This document shows, in pieces, positions 1 through 10,944 of a stretch of DNA of 64,000 bases. The position numbers and the translations under genes were made by a program. The DNA lies in assembly GCA_016800925.1 (NCBI GenBank), contig JABCPU010000254.1, positions 1-64,000 on the forward strand, read 5' to 3'. Every line of letters starts with the position of its first letter. Within the stretch, counting starts at the first letter, position 1. Below the pieces are notes generated by a model that worked only from the letters and a program-made list of their open reading frames with translations, did not search any database and was not told the DNA's origin. This DNA is from Suillus spraguei (lineage: Eukaryota; Basidiomycota; Agaricomycetes; Boletales; Suillaceae).

Positions 1-667
1 TCAAGGAATGTGTGAATTTCCTGATGTGGTACCTATCTCAGATCCTTCAGCCTCTTCCCTCTCAGATCACTTGGATTCCAACATTTGTGGCATCAATGCT
101 TGTGATCTTTGTGAAGGAAACCATGTGGGGATGGGGTAAAAGGCTCTGCATCAATGTCAGCTCAGGCTCCATGCAGCCCAAAATAGACAAAATATCTTCT
201 GGGTGATTCTGTCCAGTGGTGGCAAGCGACACATGCAGAGGTTGATCATGGTGCACAGGGACAGGATTAATAACTTCCAAGTTGAAATGCCACTCCTTGC
301 TGACATTTTAGGCCTGGTAGGTATAAATGTTTACAAACTTTCGAAGATGATGCTCATACCTAGAAGTGAGAAGTGACGCAATATCTGAGAACCAAGGAAA
401 TACGCATAAGTAACAGGAAATAGTAGACTCTATGGCTACAGGATGATCTTTGAGGTCATGTCCTGGCGCTATTTTGGAAAGTTTAAGTATTATTCAGAAC
501 TGAACCTTTCCAGAGGTTCGGGGTTCAGGCTGGTAGTGAATAGGTTCAAACCTGTTCGAACCTTTTTTTGTAGGCTTCATGCTTTTTTAAAAAATATGTA
601 AGTATTTACTAGGTGTCTATATTGTCGCATCAAAATGAAAATGTTTGTTTTCTATGTGAGTTTGAGG
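1..667. other. Unassigned left flank of the hAT element
   Basis: I recognise no gene here. Short open frames occur on both strands (about 12-206 plus, 62-280 minus) but match no family I know and show no convincing exon structure. Positions 314-491 belong to a dispersed repeat with a second copy at 51,118-51,295. Positions about 497-570 are rich in GGTTCGAACC-like words resembling the interior of the non-autonomous hAT element at 28,820, possibly a decayed relative. The segment ends at the left terminal inverted repeat of the hAT element at 668. Confidence 0.5.
314..491 (+). repeat. Dispersed repeat, copy 1 (partner at 51,118)
   Basis: About 178 bases align almost end to end with 51,118-51,295 in the same orientation. 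Shared words include GAGAAGTGACGCAATATCTG and TAGACTCTATGGCTACAG. By eye the copies are between 85 and 90 percent identical, with mostly transitions. There are no obvious terminal repeats or coding potential, so the repeat family is unknown. Confidence 0.75.
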
Positions 668-883
668 TAGTGTTGCCACCGAGGCGAATCAAATTGAATT
701 GAGGTGGAAAATGATGCAAATTGATACAGTTCGACAGTGATGAGTTGAAATGAAGTGCACCTTGTTTGCCTCGCGAGTTAGTAACAAGTTTGGGAATTAT
801 ATGGCCCAGTAGTTCAACCAATCAGAAGCCAGGGATTCTACACACCGCCACTGACATGACAAGTAGATAGAAACTGTAGTAGA

Positions 884-919
884 CTAATTACAATCAATCT
901 CTCTTGCATTCTGGAGTAA
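884..919 (-). pseudogene. hAT 1 transposase, C-terminal tail cut off by the retroelement
   Basis: On the minus strand the last codons of the hAT transposase continue here after the 15.8-kb chromovirus. The codons for DELL are interrupted at 16,752, and removing the element together with one copy of the 5-bp target duplication continues in frame as LQNAREIDCN, then TAG at 884-886. This in-frame restoration, together with the matching AGTAA duplication, shows that the retroelement inserted into an existing transposase gene. Confidence 0.7.
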
Positions 920-1689
920 TGTTAAGACTGTACTCAAGGGTAGAGAGATCCGAAGGGCTTTGGCCTCAGTTCGTGCACTGTGCCCCTTTCTCGAGTAATG
1001 CCCCTTATTTCAGGGAGGAGTTATTCGTCCGAAGACCCGGAATGAGTTGCATGACGGATCCGGGTGTCCGAAGGTGTCGGATATGGTACGTCCGAAGGTT
1101 ATTCGGAACGTAAGGAGAGGACAGAGATTTAAGGCTAGTTTCGGAACGAGTTCCTAACTAGAAGCTAATGGAGATAGACTATCCGAAGATAGAGTCGGAG
1201 ATATAGACTATAGGAATCAATCCTAAGTCTCAGAAAGTGACTTAAAGCGGAAAGTGGCTTAAGTCCGGAGGAGGCAGAATGAGTAGAATCTAAGATGATA
1301 TTCGAACTAAGGTTCTACGGAGATCTACAAGTGGTTTATATACTGTAAGTATCTAAGACAGATAATCAGCAAGTCCGGGACCGAGGGCTATGTACAAAGT
1401 GTAATGGAAGTCTAGTAGTTAATGCACAGCGGATCAGTAAGCATGAATCAGAAATGAACACAGGAAACGGATCAGTAACACAGGACGGGAATATAAACAG
1501 CCAGAGTACCGGTAGCAGGAGAAATGACAAAAGGAGATAGACGCAGATATACACAAGGGAGTTAAGGTGCAAGAAGTGAGTACATTCGGATGGGTGGTCC
1601 GGACAGGATCTGTGGACCGGACGGATATGGAAATGATCGGATCTGGACGGATATGGTTGGATCTGAGATTAGAAGTATGGTATATGACA
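920..1689 (-). repeat. 3' LTR of chromovirus 1
   Basis: 770 bp ending TG..CA (minus-strand sense TGTCATATACC...CAGTCTTAACA). It is the partner of 15,982-16,751. A TATATAAA box and the predicted R start AGTTCGAATAT lie in the same relative places as in the other LTR. Next to it at about 1,690-1,705 is CCCCCCCTTAGGG on the plus strand, which on the element's sense strand is a polypurine tract directly abutting the LTR. Confidence 0.93.
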
Positions 1690-1884
1690 GTATCCCCCCC
1701 TTAGGGCCGAACCCCTGAGGCACAAGAAGCGTCGATCCGGATCAGACAAGATTAATGTGAGACGATGGGGAAGTTTGATGGTTGTAGTGCTGAGTCTGTA
1801 ATCCGACAGATATATGGACGTCAGACGTCCGAAATGATTCCTACCCCCACTTCATATCCTTGTTAACAAAACTTGTCTCCAAAC

Positions 1885-2899
1885 ATGTCTGGAAAGAAAT
1901 CCGATGCCCCTAAGTCTGCTGCTGACCTTGTGGCGGACCTGGAGCAGCAACTGGTGGCTGCTAAGGCTGCAGCGGAAGCCGAGGCGGAATGGAAGCGGAA
2001 AGAGGTGGAGGAGCGGAAAAGGCAGGAGGAGTTGAAGCAGATTGAGTTGGCGGAGATCCGGAGGGAAATGGAGGAAAAGAGGCGGAGAGCACTGATTGAG
2101 GCTCGGGTGAGTGCTGTGGACTCTTCCAGATCCGGATATTAATGGGTTGGCAAAGGCCAAGGCTGCTCCTGCGTCTGGAGCAAAGGATGGGTACTGCTCC
2201 CGTTGCGTCACTAAGGGCCGGATGTGCCAGTGGGGTGATGCTGAGAAGAATGCCATGGTGAGTCGTCCGAAAAACTTCAGATCCACTGATTTCGACGTTT
2301 CGTAGATTAAGTCCTGTGACGTCTGCCAGAAGGACAAGGCCACTTGTCCTGGAAGGCCCGGATTCGTTAAGGGGCCCAAGGGCCGGAAGAGGCAGCGTCC
2401 TGCTGGTACTCCGTCTCCGAAGGGCAAAGGCAAGCGCCGTCAGAGGAGTCCTACTCCGGATGTGGCGGACGCAGATGTCTTCTCTAATCCAGTCACTATC
2501 GAAGGTACAGATGAGGATTTTGTGGAGTACGATGATCAGGCTTGGGTGGCCGCTGCTAATGGCATCATTGCTGAGTTGGCATGGACCAACGGACTTCTCC
2601 AAGATGGTATTGCGGCGGCGGAAGGGAGTCGGATTGCCATGGAGCGGATGAGCTCTACCATGGAGGCCTTCCTCCAGCAACAGAGGGAATTCCAGGCCCT
2701 GCTCATCGAGGAAATCCGGACCGGATTTAGACTTTCTGTTTCTGCTGGATCCGACAAGGATGGCGCTGGTGAGGAGATTGGGGAAGAGGTGGCGGATGAG
2801 AATGGAGGAGAGATGGCGGATGGGACTGGGGAAGAGATGGCGGATGGGACTGGGGAGGAGACTGGGGGTGCTGGAGGTGAAATGGAGACTGGTGCTTAG
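1885..2899 (+). CDS. Antisense accessory gene inside chromovirus 1: coiled-coil, paired CX2CX6C, acidic tail
   Basis: Three exons, 1,885-2,106, 2,156-2,257 and 2,306-2,899, are separated by canonical GT-AG introns of 49 and 48 nt. They give exactly 306 codons including TAG. The gene lies on the strand opposite gag-pol, between the end of the chromodomain ORF (2,957) and the LTR. Residues about 10-74 form a charged Ala/Glu/Arg-rich predicted coiled coil. Exon 2 holds CSRCVTKGRMC followed by QWGD, and exon 3 opens with CDVCQKDKATC, i.e. two CX2CX6C units reminiscent of half a fungal Zn2Cys6 finger. A Lys/Arg/Pro-rich stretch follows, then an acidic segment, a helical region and a C-terminal run of GEEMADGT repeats. 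There are no in-frame stops, unlike the surrounding pol. The start ATG has A at -3. The function is unknown; metal or nucleic-acid binding is inference. Confidence 0.62.
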
Positions 2900-2956
2900 T
2901 CCAGATCCGGATTTCCGCTACTGCCCTCAATGTACTTATATTTCGTTATGTACTTT

Positions 2957-5339
2957 TCAAGCAATGGGACCAGGCTTGCCCGGATATGCTGAGTGGAAAT
3001 CCGCTATGAGATCCGATGCATTTCCGAGTTCTGTGGCCAGTAACCAGGAAGTTTCTTCGTCTGTTCCTTCGTATCCGGACCAACGGACGAGGTATAGAAG
3101 TTGGCAGTGGTGCCTACGACGGTCCAGTTTAGAGTCCAGGATTTCGGATATCTCATACTCTGGTTCTCCGTCGACCTCGACTGGTGGCGGAGGAGGTTGG
3201 ATGCGATTGAGAATGGTGTTCGGAACTGCTGGCTCTAACTGCGAGACATGGAAAACAGGATGTACGGAACGCATAGAATCCGGAAGTCGGATGGCGAAAG
3301 AATGAGTACCCGGGCGGGATATAATTTCGAATGGTCCCAAATTCTTTTCCGAAAGTTTCTTCGACGGACGAGTGGAGCGGAAGTACTTGGCTTTGACGAA
3401 GACTTGTTCTCCAATCCGGAAGTCAGGAGCAGGCTGTCTTTTAGCATCTGCGGGTCCTTGATAGCATTTCTGAGCTTCGGACATCTCATCTCAGAGGAAC
3501 TGGTGAAGTTTGTTAAGGTCTAGGGCATATTCCTGGGCACGGATGGAGGATAGGTCGCGTTCCGGATGGATGGAAATGTTCGGATGATAACCTTTATTGG
3601 CGAAGAAAGGTGAAACTCCGGTAGTGGCACTCGGAGCGTTATTGTATGCAAACTCTGCGAGGGGCAGCAGCTCGGACCAGTTGTCCTGCTGATAGTTGCA
3701 GTAGATCCGGAGGTACTGTTCCAGCGTTTGGTTGGCACGTTCTGTTTGTCCGTCCCCTTCGGGATGATATCCGGATGTGAAGTGTAGGACCATGTCCAAT
3801 GCCTTTCCTAAGGAACGGAAGAAGTGGGATACGAACTCTGTTCCTCGATCCGAGGTTACATGGGACGGGACTCCATGCTTAGAGAAGACATGGAGGAGAA
3901 ATAGGCGGGCGAGATCAGGAGAAGTAATGGTGTTGTGGGTCGGGACGAATATGGCTTGCTTGGATAAACGATCTATGATGATGAGGATGGCTGTAAAGCC
4001 GGATGAGTCCAGAAGTTGTTCAATGAAATCCATAGAGATGGAATTCCATGGTTTTTCTGGGACGGGAAGTTGCTTGAGTAGTCCGTAGGGCTTATGTCTC
4101 AGAACTTTGGCTCGGGCGCAGGATGTGCAGGATCTGACATACTCTTTGACAAAGGCTCGTACTCCGGGCCAGGTATAGTTGCGTCGGATGAGCTCGAGAG
4201 TACGATTCTGTCCGAAATGTCCGGATAGGGGGTGGTCATGGCAATTCCAGAGGATGCGAAGTCGTAGATCATTGGTATCCGGAACGTAGATGCGGTTGTC
4301 ACAACAAAGGAATCCACCATCGTCTATTGTCCATCTTGGATCTGAAGGAACCGGAAAATGTGTTTGTGCAATGGGGTCATTAGGGAGTGCTATCAGAATG
4401 TCTTTCCGGAGGTGTTCGGTGTCCATAAGAACAGCTGCTCTAAGGACCGGAGTTGCTAAAATGGAAGCTCGTAGGGACGAAGCTAATTGTTCCGAAGCAA
4501 ATATTGGACGGAGGTTGTGAGGGTTAATCTGAGCGTAGTCCTTATCCCCCTCTCTAGGGTAGACGTCCCATCGTCTAGTGAGGGAATCTGGCTTGACTCC
4601 GAGTCTTCCAGGACGGTAACGGATAACGAGGTTGAACTGATGGAGGAACTCGGACCAGCGGGCCTGACGACGGGATAGCAGTTTGGTGGTAGAGAAATAC
4701 TCAAGGTTCTTGTGGTCCGTGACAACATCTATAGGCTCGGACGAGCCTTCTAGGTAATGGCGCCAGGTTCGGAACGCAGCATAGATGGCTAGTAGTTCCT
4801 TATCATGGACATCATAGTTGAGTTCTGCACCAGACAGTGTCCGGGAGTAAAATGCCACCGGACGAAGTTCCGAGTCTGGGCACACAATGGATAGTATTCC
4901 AGCGATAGCATAATCCGAGGCATCAGTTTCCACAACTATAGGAACATTCGGAATCCAATGCGTAAGCACCGGAGTGGACGTGAAGGCTTTCTTGAGTGCA
5001 TTAAATGACTTCCGGCATTCCTCGGAAAAGTCCCAAGTGACGCCCTTGCGAGTGAGTCGAGTAAGGGGAACCACGATATCCGAGTAGTTGAAGATGAAGC
5101 GACGATAGAAATTAGCGAATCCGAGGAAAGATTGGATGTCCTTGACTTTCTGAGGTTCTGGCCAGTCTACACATGATAGACTGGATTTTCTCGGACGACA
5201 TTGTCAAGCCATCCGGAGATAGGAGGTAACCAAGATATTCGACGGAGGATGAGTGGAATTCGCATTTCTCGGGTTTGGCATATAGTCGGTGTTTACAGAG
5301 ACGTCGTAAAACTTCTCGAACATGTTCCTTATGACTTGC
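2957..5339 (-). pseudogene. Chromovirus 1 pol, 3' part: RT end, RNase H, integrase, chromodomain
   Basis: This is the downstream half of pol, continuing after the nested element at 5,340. From high to low coordinates: the end of RT (KPEKCEFHSSSVEYLGYLLS near 5,270, then FLGFANFYRRF), RNase H (VVETDASDYAIAGIL, VTDHKNLEYFSTTKLLSRRQ), integrase zinc finger (H..H..C..C, SCTSCARAK), integrase core (SMDFIEQL, VTSDRGTEFVSHF, GYHPEGDGQTERANQ) and a GPF/GY-type tail. A chromodomain then ends the protein (SEILDSKLDRR..YLVRWSGY near 3,110). Breaks: a 4-nt frameshift near 5,165-5,175 and an in-frame TGA at 3,491-3,493 where an Arg codon is expected. The chromodomain normally directs chromovirus integration to marked chromatin. 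Confidence 0.9.
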
Positions 5340-5813
5340 TGTTACAATCGTATGTGCCCCTATTCATTTTCCTTCGTTCCTTTCCTGTATATCTTGTCAT
5401 GCAACTATGACTCATATGCTCAACGCATTTGTACGATACATGCCTTCCTTATTAGGATACGCAGTTACATTCCCACGGTTACTTGGTCTGTGCGCACATA
5501 TTGGCCTATTTAAGCACAGGTGTACTTGTAGTAGATTCCTTACTTTAATCTTACTGGGTTTTACCTGGAATCTCCTTCGCTTAGGTCTCCAACCTAAGTC
5601 GTCTTGAATCGTCTCTAAGTCTAAGCACTCCTTAGCCTTAGTCTCTATTCTCGTGGATACCTCTTAGACTTGTCTTTGAGGCTGAACCCTTGATCGTACT
5701 CGGAACACGTTCCTTGTACTTTCACCTTGTCCTCTTTTGGACATTGTAAGAACTCCCAGCAGACCGCCTGTGTCTTTTCACTGTCGCTGGTGATGCCACC
5801 CCAGTTCGTAACA
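5340..5813 (+). repeat. 5' LTR of chromovirus 2
   Basis: 474 bp, TGTTACAATCG...CAGTTCGTAACA. The same family appears as the 3' LTR (12,453-12,924), a solo LTR (18,337-18,808), a truncated copy (36,041-36,211) and a relict in gag of chromovirus 1. A TATTTAAG box lies at 5,507-5,514. Confidence 0.93.
5507..5552 (+). promoter_or_regulatory. Predicted LTR promoter: TATA box and R start (chromovirus 2)
   Basis: TATTTAAG at 5,507-5,514 lies 35 nt upstream of ACTTTAATCTT (5,542-5,552). The same words at the same spacing occur in the 3' LTR and the solo LTR at 18,337. That 11-mer is exactly complementary to the primer-binding site at 5,815-5,825, which marks it as the probable 5' end of the transcript. 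Confidence 0.6.
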
Positions 5814-5814
5814 A

Positions 5815-5825
5815 AAGATTAAAGT
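5815..5825 (+). other. Primer-binding site, self-priming type (chromovirus 2)
   Basis: AAGATTAAAGT starts two bases after the LTR end. It is the exact reverse complement of ACTTTAATCTT in the LTR, the predicted first 11 nt of the RNA. In Tf1/sushi-type elements the RNA 5' end folds back onto the PBS and primes reverse transcription instead of a tRNA. The match length and position fit that scheme. Confidence 0.6.
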
Positions 5826-6013
5826 CTATTTTGATCGTCGACTATCCAGTCTTCGACCCTGAACCCTGATCGCCTAGATCAGTAGACTAGCGTACGCGTA
5901 CGCTGAGCAGATTGTCAAGAGGAAGCCCCCTGACAGAAGAAAAGCCCTGACGGACAGCAAGACAGCGCGTGTAGGCACCAAGAAAGTATAACTCACCAGA
6001 CGAATCATCAAAC

Positions 6014-6850
6014 ATGACGACCAAAGACTTCGAATACAAGATCAGTCAACCAATCGGTTTTGATGGAGATCGTGATAACTCTCGCGAGTTTATCCAGTCG
6101 TGCAATTTGCACTTTGACATCAATGAAAAGCTTTACACCACCGACAAACAGAAGATCATCTACATAACATCCTTCATGACCAAAAGGAACGCCAAATCTT
6201 GGAAGGAACAGTTCCTTGAACACGCCCAATCTACCGACACTTCTGGACAAAAAGTTGGTTATGGGATGATGGTGGATTTTATGAAAAGTTTCAAAGAAGC
6301 CTTTGAACCAGTGGATACCAAAGGAACCGCGCTTATGAAACTTAGAGATCTCAAACAAGGAACTGGAGATCTCCACACCTATGTCGCCAACTTTGAGGCA
6401 CTTGCAGCCAAGGCTCAAATCACCGACAATGCAATGAAGATCCAGTTCTTCCAAGACGGCCTTAATTGGGGTATCCTTACAAAGCTTTTTGCAACAGGAG
6501 ATGTCTCCGAAATATTCAGAGAAGTTGTGTTGCAATGCGTTGCTATTGACAATGCCCATCATTGGCTTCAAGCCATGAGGACACATCATGCTCCACAACA
6601 AAAGAAGAAGAACTATGGGAATGCACGGTATATCCCGAACCGTGATTCCAACGCAATGGTCGTAGATTGAATCTCCGATATGGAGAGATCCGAATGTATG
6701 AAGAAAGGACAATGCTTCAGATGCAGGAAAACAGGACACCGCATCCATAATTGTCCTGACAGAAAGAAGAAGACCCCGCTCCGACAAACCGAAGTTAAAG
6801 GAGAAGAAGAGGATGATGAAACAGTCAGACGGATTGTTCAGGATTTTTGA
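6014..6850 (+). pseudogene. Chromovirus 2 gag with CCHC zinc knuckle
   Basis: ATG at 6,014 opens a retrotransposon gag: a capsid-like helical region with AKSWKEQFL, FMKSFKEAFEPVD and QGTGDLHTYVANFEALA. An Arg/Lys-rich stretch follows, then a zinc knuckle CFRCRKTGHRIHNC (CX2CX4HX4C) at about 6,715-6,756. An in-frame TGA at 6,668-6,670 separates capsid from knuckle, and a second TGA at 6,848-6,850 follows. Both sit in TCGA-like contexts where relatives would have Arg, so they are probably CGA to TGA mutations and not real gene ends. Gag packages the RNA into virus-like particles. Confidence 0.85.
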
Positions 6851-8135
6851 TGTGGAGAAACAAAGATTCGACATATGTTTCTCCCAATGTAATACTAAGA
6901 CTTGTACGTGCTGTAGGTGAAAGAAAAGAACTTCGTGTCCCTATCACCCTCCACTCGCATACTCGCTTAAAATCCGTCGACACTACTGCTGTTATCGATT
7001 CAGGAGCAGCAGGAACGTTCATCTCCGAGGAGTTTGTGAAACTCCATCAAATCACACGACAAAAACTCAAAACACCATTTCAAGTTACAACGGCAGATGG
7101 AACCCTTATAAAAGGAGGACCTATCACACATTACTGTCTTCTGGTGGTCAAAATCGATGAACGAACCATGTACAGAAAATTCAATATCACCAAACTAGGC
7201 AGAAGAGATCAAATCCTTCTTGGAATCCCATGGTTACGGGCGATGAACCCAATTATAGATTGGGCTGCTGAAACACTCATCCTTCCGTGAACGGAGAAAT
7301 CAGATGAGATCGAAATTGATTTAGATACAGATTGGAAGAAGAACGGGTTGCCCCAACTCTTCAATCATCACACTAGATGGCAAAATTCCTGCCTTCCGAA
7401 ACCCTTCATCACCTCTCCTATAGATGCCCCCGAAGACCCAGAACCAGAAGTACGAATGCCATGTACTACAGACCCTACTCCACATGTCCAACTGCCGAGA
7501 TCAGTATCACCGATTCCTCGTGCGGAAAAGCGCAAGAACGAATCTGAACCCGAGCATCGGGCCGGACAAGAACCCATTGAGCAACGGCCAATAGAAGAAC
7601 AAAAACACGGAAAGAGAAAAGCAGAAGAAGAGATCCTGGGGCGAGACACCAATGTGCCGAAATTATCCAAGTTCTATGTCCCCTGAAAACTCTTTCAGCT
7701 TCAATAGAAGAAATCCCCGATAAGGAAGAACTCGTGCCCTCGTTGATCCCAACAGAGGATGATGATCAATTCAACACCATGCAAGATGTCTGGCATGCAC
7801 CAGAAGTGTGGGAAATTTCCTCGTATGAACTAGGTGATGGAGAATTTCTTGTGGAATACGATACTGATGGAGTCAGTATGAGGATCATAGAAGAAGTATC
7901 CATGGACACACCCTTGACACGAGATGGAACTTCTCAAGTCGAGCAACCCTCCAACTACTCCACTATTCCCCTTCCTCCCCCGAAATACAGTAACAAAGCT
8001 CAGGAATTCGCCATGGAAGAGAAGGAAAAGAAAAAGAAATCCTTCGAAGAATTGGTCCCGGATTATTTGCACGACTTCGCAGACGTCTTTGCTAAAGACG
8101 GATTGAACAAACTACCCCCGAACGCCCTGGTATAG
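6851..8135 (+). pseudogene. Chromovirus 2 protease and linker to RT
   Basis: An aspartic protease follows gag, with the active-site motif VIDSGAAGTFI at about 6,990-7,020 and the closing LLGIPWLRAMNPIIDW near 7,215-7,262. The frame is stopped by TGA at 7,288-7,290 (CCG TGA ACG), again a likely former CGA. The 7,300-8,135 stretch is a Pro/Glu/Lys-rich linker in shifting frames that ends with the conserved pre-RT segment PDYLHDFADVFAKDG. The frame is lost again near 8,115-8,150 by small indels before the RT. Confidence 0.8.
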
Positions 8136-10944
8136 ATCATCGATCGATACTAAACCCGGTTTTATTCCCCGTACATCTAAGGTTTACCCGCTATCAGAAA
8201 AAGAACGCGCTGCTGTCAAAACATTTATCGATGAAAACGTTGCAAAAGGATTTATCTCAGAATCGAAGTCGCCCCAAGCCAGTGGCTTCTTCTTTGTGGG
8301 AAAGAAGAGCGGAGAATTGCGTCCCTGTCAAGATTACCGCTACATCAATGATTGGACAGTCAAAAATGCTTACCCGCTCCCACTTCCTATTTCCCTTGTC
8401 GCACGCCTTCACAACGCACAGTTCTTTACGAAAATGGATATTCGGTCCGGTTATAACAACATTCGCATCCATCCTGATGACAGGTGGAAAGCTGCTTTTA
8501 CCACGGAATTCGGCCTCTTCGAACCGAACGTCATGTTCTTCGGCCTTTGTAATTCCCCAGCAACCTTCCAAGCATATATGAATCGCACCTTCCAGCAAGA
8601 AATCAACGAAGGATGGATGGTTATCTACATGGACGATATCCTGATTTTCTCCACAACTATGGCAGAACACTGCGAACGAACTAGACGGGTTTTGATGAAA
8701 ATACGAAAAGAACACCTGTTCTTGAAACCGGAGAAATGCACCTTCGATGCAGAAGAAGTAGAATACCTTGGAATGATAATTCGCCCCGGACAAGTTGCTA
8801 TGGACACCGCCAAAACCAAAGGAATCTCCAAATGGCCAGTCCCGAAATCTGTAAAAGACTTTCGGTCATTCCTCGGCTTTTGCAACTTTTACCGCACGTT
8901 CATTTCCCACTACTCTGACATCGCTCGACCCCTTATCGATTTAACAAAGAAAGATAAGGCCTTTGAATGGTCAACCGAATGTATGGACACCTTCGAAGAA
9001 TTGAAACGACGCTTCACATCCCAACCGGTACTCCGTAACCCTGATCCTTCCCGACAATTTGCCATTGCTACCGACGCTTCGCTCGTAGCAACCGGCGGGG
9101 TTCTCCTGCAGACTGATGAGAATGGTGTTTATCACCCATGTGCATACCTTTCACAGTCTTTGAACCCTGCAGAACGCAATTATCAGATCTTTGATCGGGA
9201 ACTCCTTGCCGTGATCCGGGCACTAAACGAATGGCGTCATTATCTTGAAGGAAACTCACACCCTGTCCTGGTATTCACCGACCATAAAAACCTTCTGTAC
9301 TTTAGAAGTGCACAGAAGCTTACCCGTCGCCAAGCACGTTGGCAATTGATTCTGTCTATCTATGACATTGAACTGCATCACGTCGCAGGTACTAAATTAG
9401 CAGTACCTGATGCACTATCCCGCAGACCTGATTATGACTCTGGCAAAGACGATAACGAGGACCAGACCCTCCTTCCTGACGCTCTATTCGTTCGTCTAAT
9501 CGACATCGATCTGAAGGATGTTTTATCATCCTCTGACCCCCTTGACGACCCTGTCTTTAGAACCGCATCCAATGCCCTTGATGGTGTGTGCCTTCCTCCT
9601 ATGAAGTCGGCACTCTCTGATTGGAAGATTGAGGAAAATGTCCTCTATTTTAAGAATCGTGCCTACATTCCGCCGGCACACCGTTCCGATATCCTGAAAA
9701 GGTATCATGATCATCCTACTGCGGGACACCCCGGTAGATTTAAAACTGAAGAACTCGTGAAACGAGAAGCCTGGTGGCCTGCGATGGGCTCTTATATTCG
9801 GAAATACGTTGAGGGTTGCGCCCTTTGTCAACAAATGAAAGCGGATACACATCCTGTTCGACCCCCGCTTGCGCCATCCCTCGTCGGCTGTTCGACCGTT
9901 TTCTCAGGTTCTGTTGATCTTATCACTGACCTCCCTGTCTCTGGAGGCTTTGACAGTATCATGGTTGTGGTAGACCATGGCCTTACGAAGGGGGTAATTA
10001 TTATCCCTTGTTTGAAAAACATCACTTCAGAAGGTGTGGCTAAGCTATTTTTAAAACATGTCTACCGACGATTTGGACTCCATGACAAGGTCATCTCGGA
10101 TCAAGGACCGCAATTCCTATCTCGCTTCTCAAAGGAACTTGCCCGACTTCTTGACTACGTCATCGCTCCATCTACGGCTTACCACCCGCAGACTGATGGT
10201 CAGACTGAAAGGCTAAACCAAGAACTCGAAACATATCTTCGCATCTACTGCCGCAATAACCCTGAAGACTGGGTAGAACACCTACCAATCGCCGAATTCG
10301 TCCACAACCACCGAAAACACGATGCAAGGAATGCATCACCCTTCTATTTGATGATGGGATACGAACCACGCGCTATCCCTCACCTTATCCCTGATTCATC
10401 TGTACCCGCAGCAGAAGATCAAGTACGATCTCTGCAGAAGATAAGAGAAGAAGCACTCGCCTGCCACAATATTGCAATGCAAACGATGGCTGAATGATCC
10501 CGAGGAGATAAGTACATCCCATGGAAGATCGGAGATAAGGTTTGGCTATCTGCGCTAATCTTAGACTCAAACTCCCATCAAGGAAACTCGCCCTGAAGCG
10601 ATATGGACCTTTCCCGATCATCGATGTCTTATCTCCCATCACTTCACACTCAAACTCCCTCCGCAGTGGAAAATTCATCCCACGTTCCACGCTTCTGTCT
10701 TATCATCCTATAGCAAAACAGATGTACACGGCCCGAACTTCCCTGAACCACCACCTGACATCATCGAAGAAGAAGAAGAATATGAAATGAAGCAATTCTT
10801 TCCCACAAAGGAACCGGCAATCACCGACGCTATCTTGTCTCCTGGAAAGGATATTCATCGGGAGATAACGAATGGCTCCCAGAAAAGAACTTGAAGAACT
10901 CCGCCCGAATTTTGAATGCTTATAAGAAGCAACACGCCCTTTGA
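8136..10944 (+). pseudogene. Chromovirus 2 pol: RT, RNase H, integrase, chromodomain
   Basis: A 733-codon open frame (8,296-10,497) covers most of pol. RT has the catalytic YMDDILIF near residue 112 and FLGFCNFYRTF. RNase H has IATDASLVATGGVL and FTDHKNLLYF, and a GTKLAVPDALSRR tether follows. The integrase zinc finger is intact in pattern (H..H..CALCQQ); the core shows VDLITDLP, VISDQGPQFLS and YHPQTDGQTERLNQ. TGA at 10,495-10,497 (GAA TGA TCC) ends the frame where Arg is expected. The remainder continues in shifted frames: NLRLKLPSRKLALKRYGPF, then a chromodomain with [21 protein letters not shown] ending at TGA 10,942-10,944. The protein is not functional as it stands. Confidence 0.9.

Noticed and set aside
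1852..2680. Minus-strand open frames of 193 and 239 codons overlapping the antisense gene
   Set aside because: They run in the gag-pol direction but lack any gag, pol or known domain and are very Pro/Leu/Ser-rich, as expected for the complement of a charged coiled-coil gene. The plus strand has clean introns and an exact codon sum.
3248..4520. Plus-strand frames opposite the integrase and RNase H of chromovirus 1
   Set aside because: Complement shadows of well-identified pol domains.
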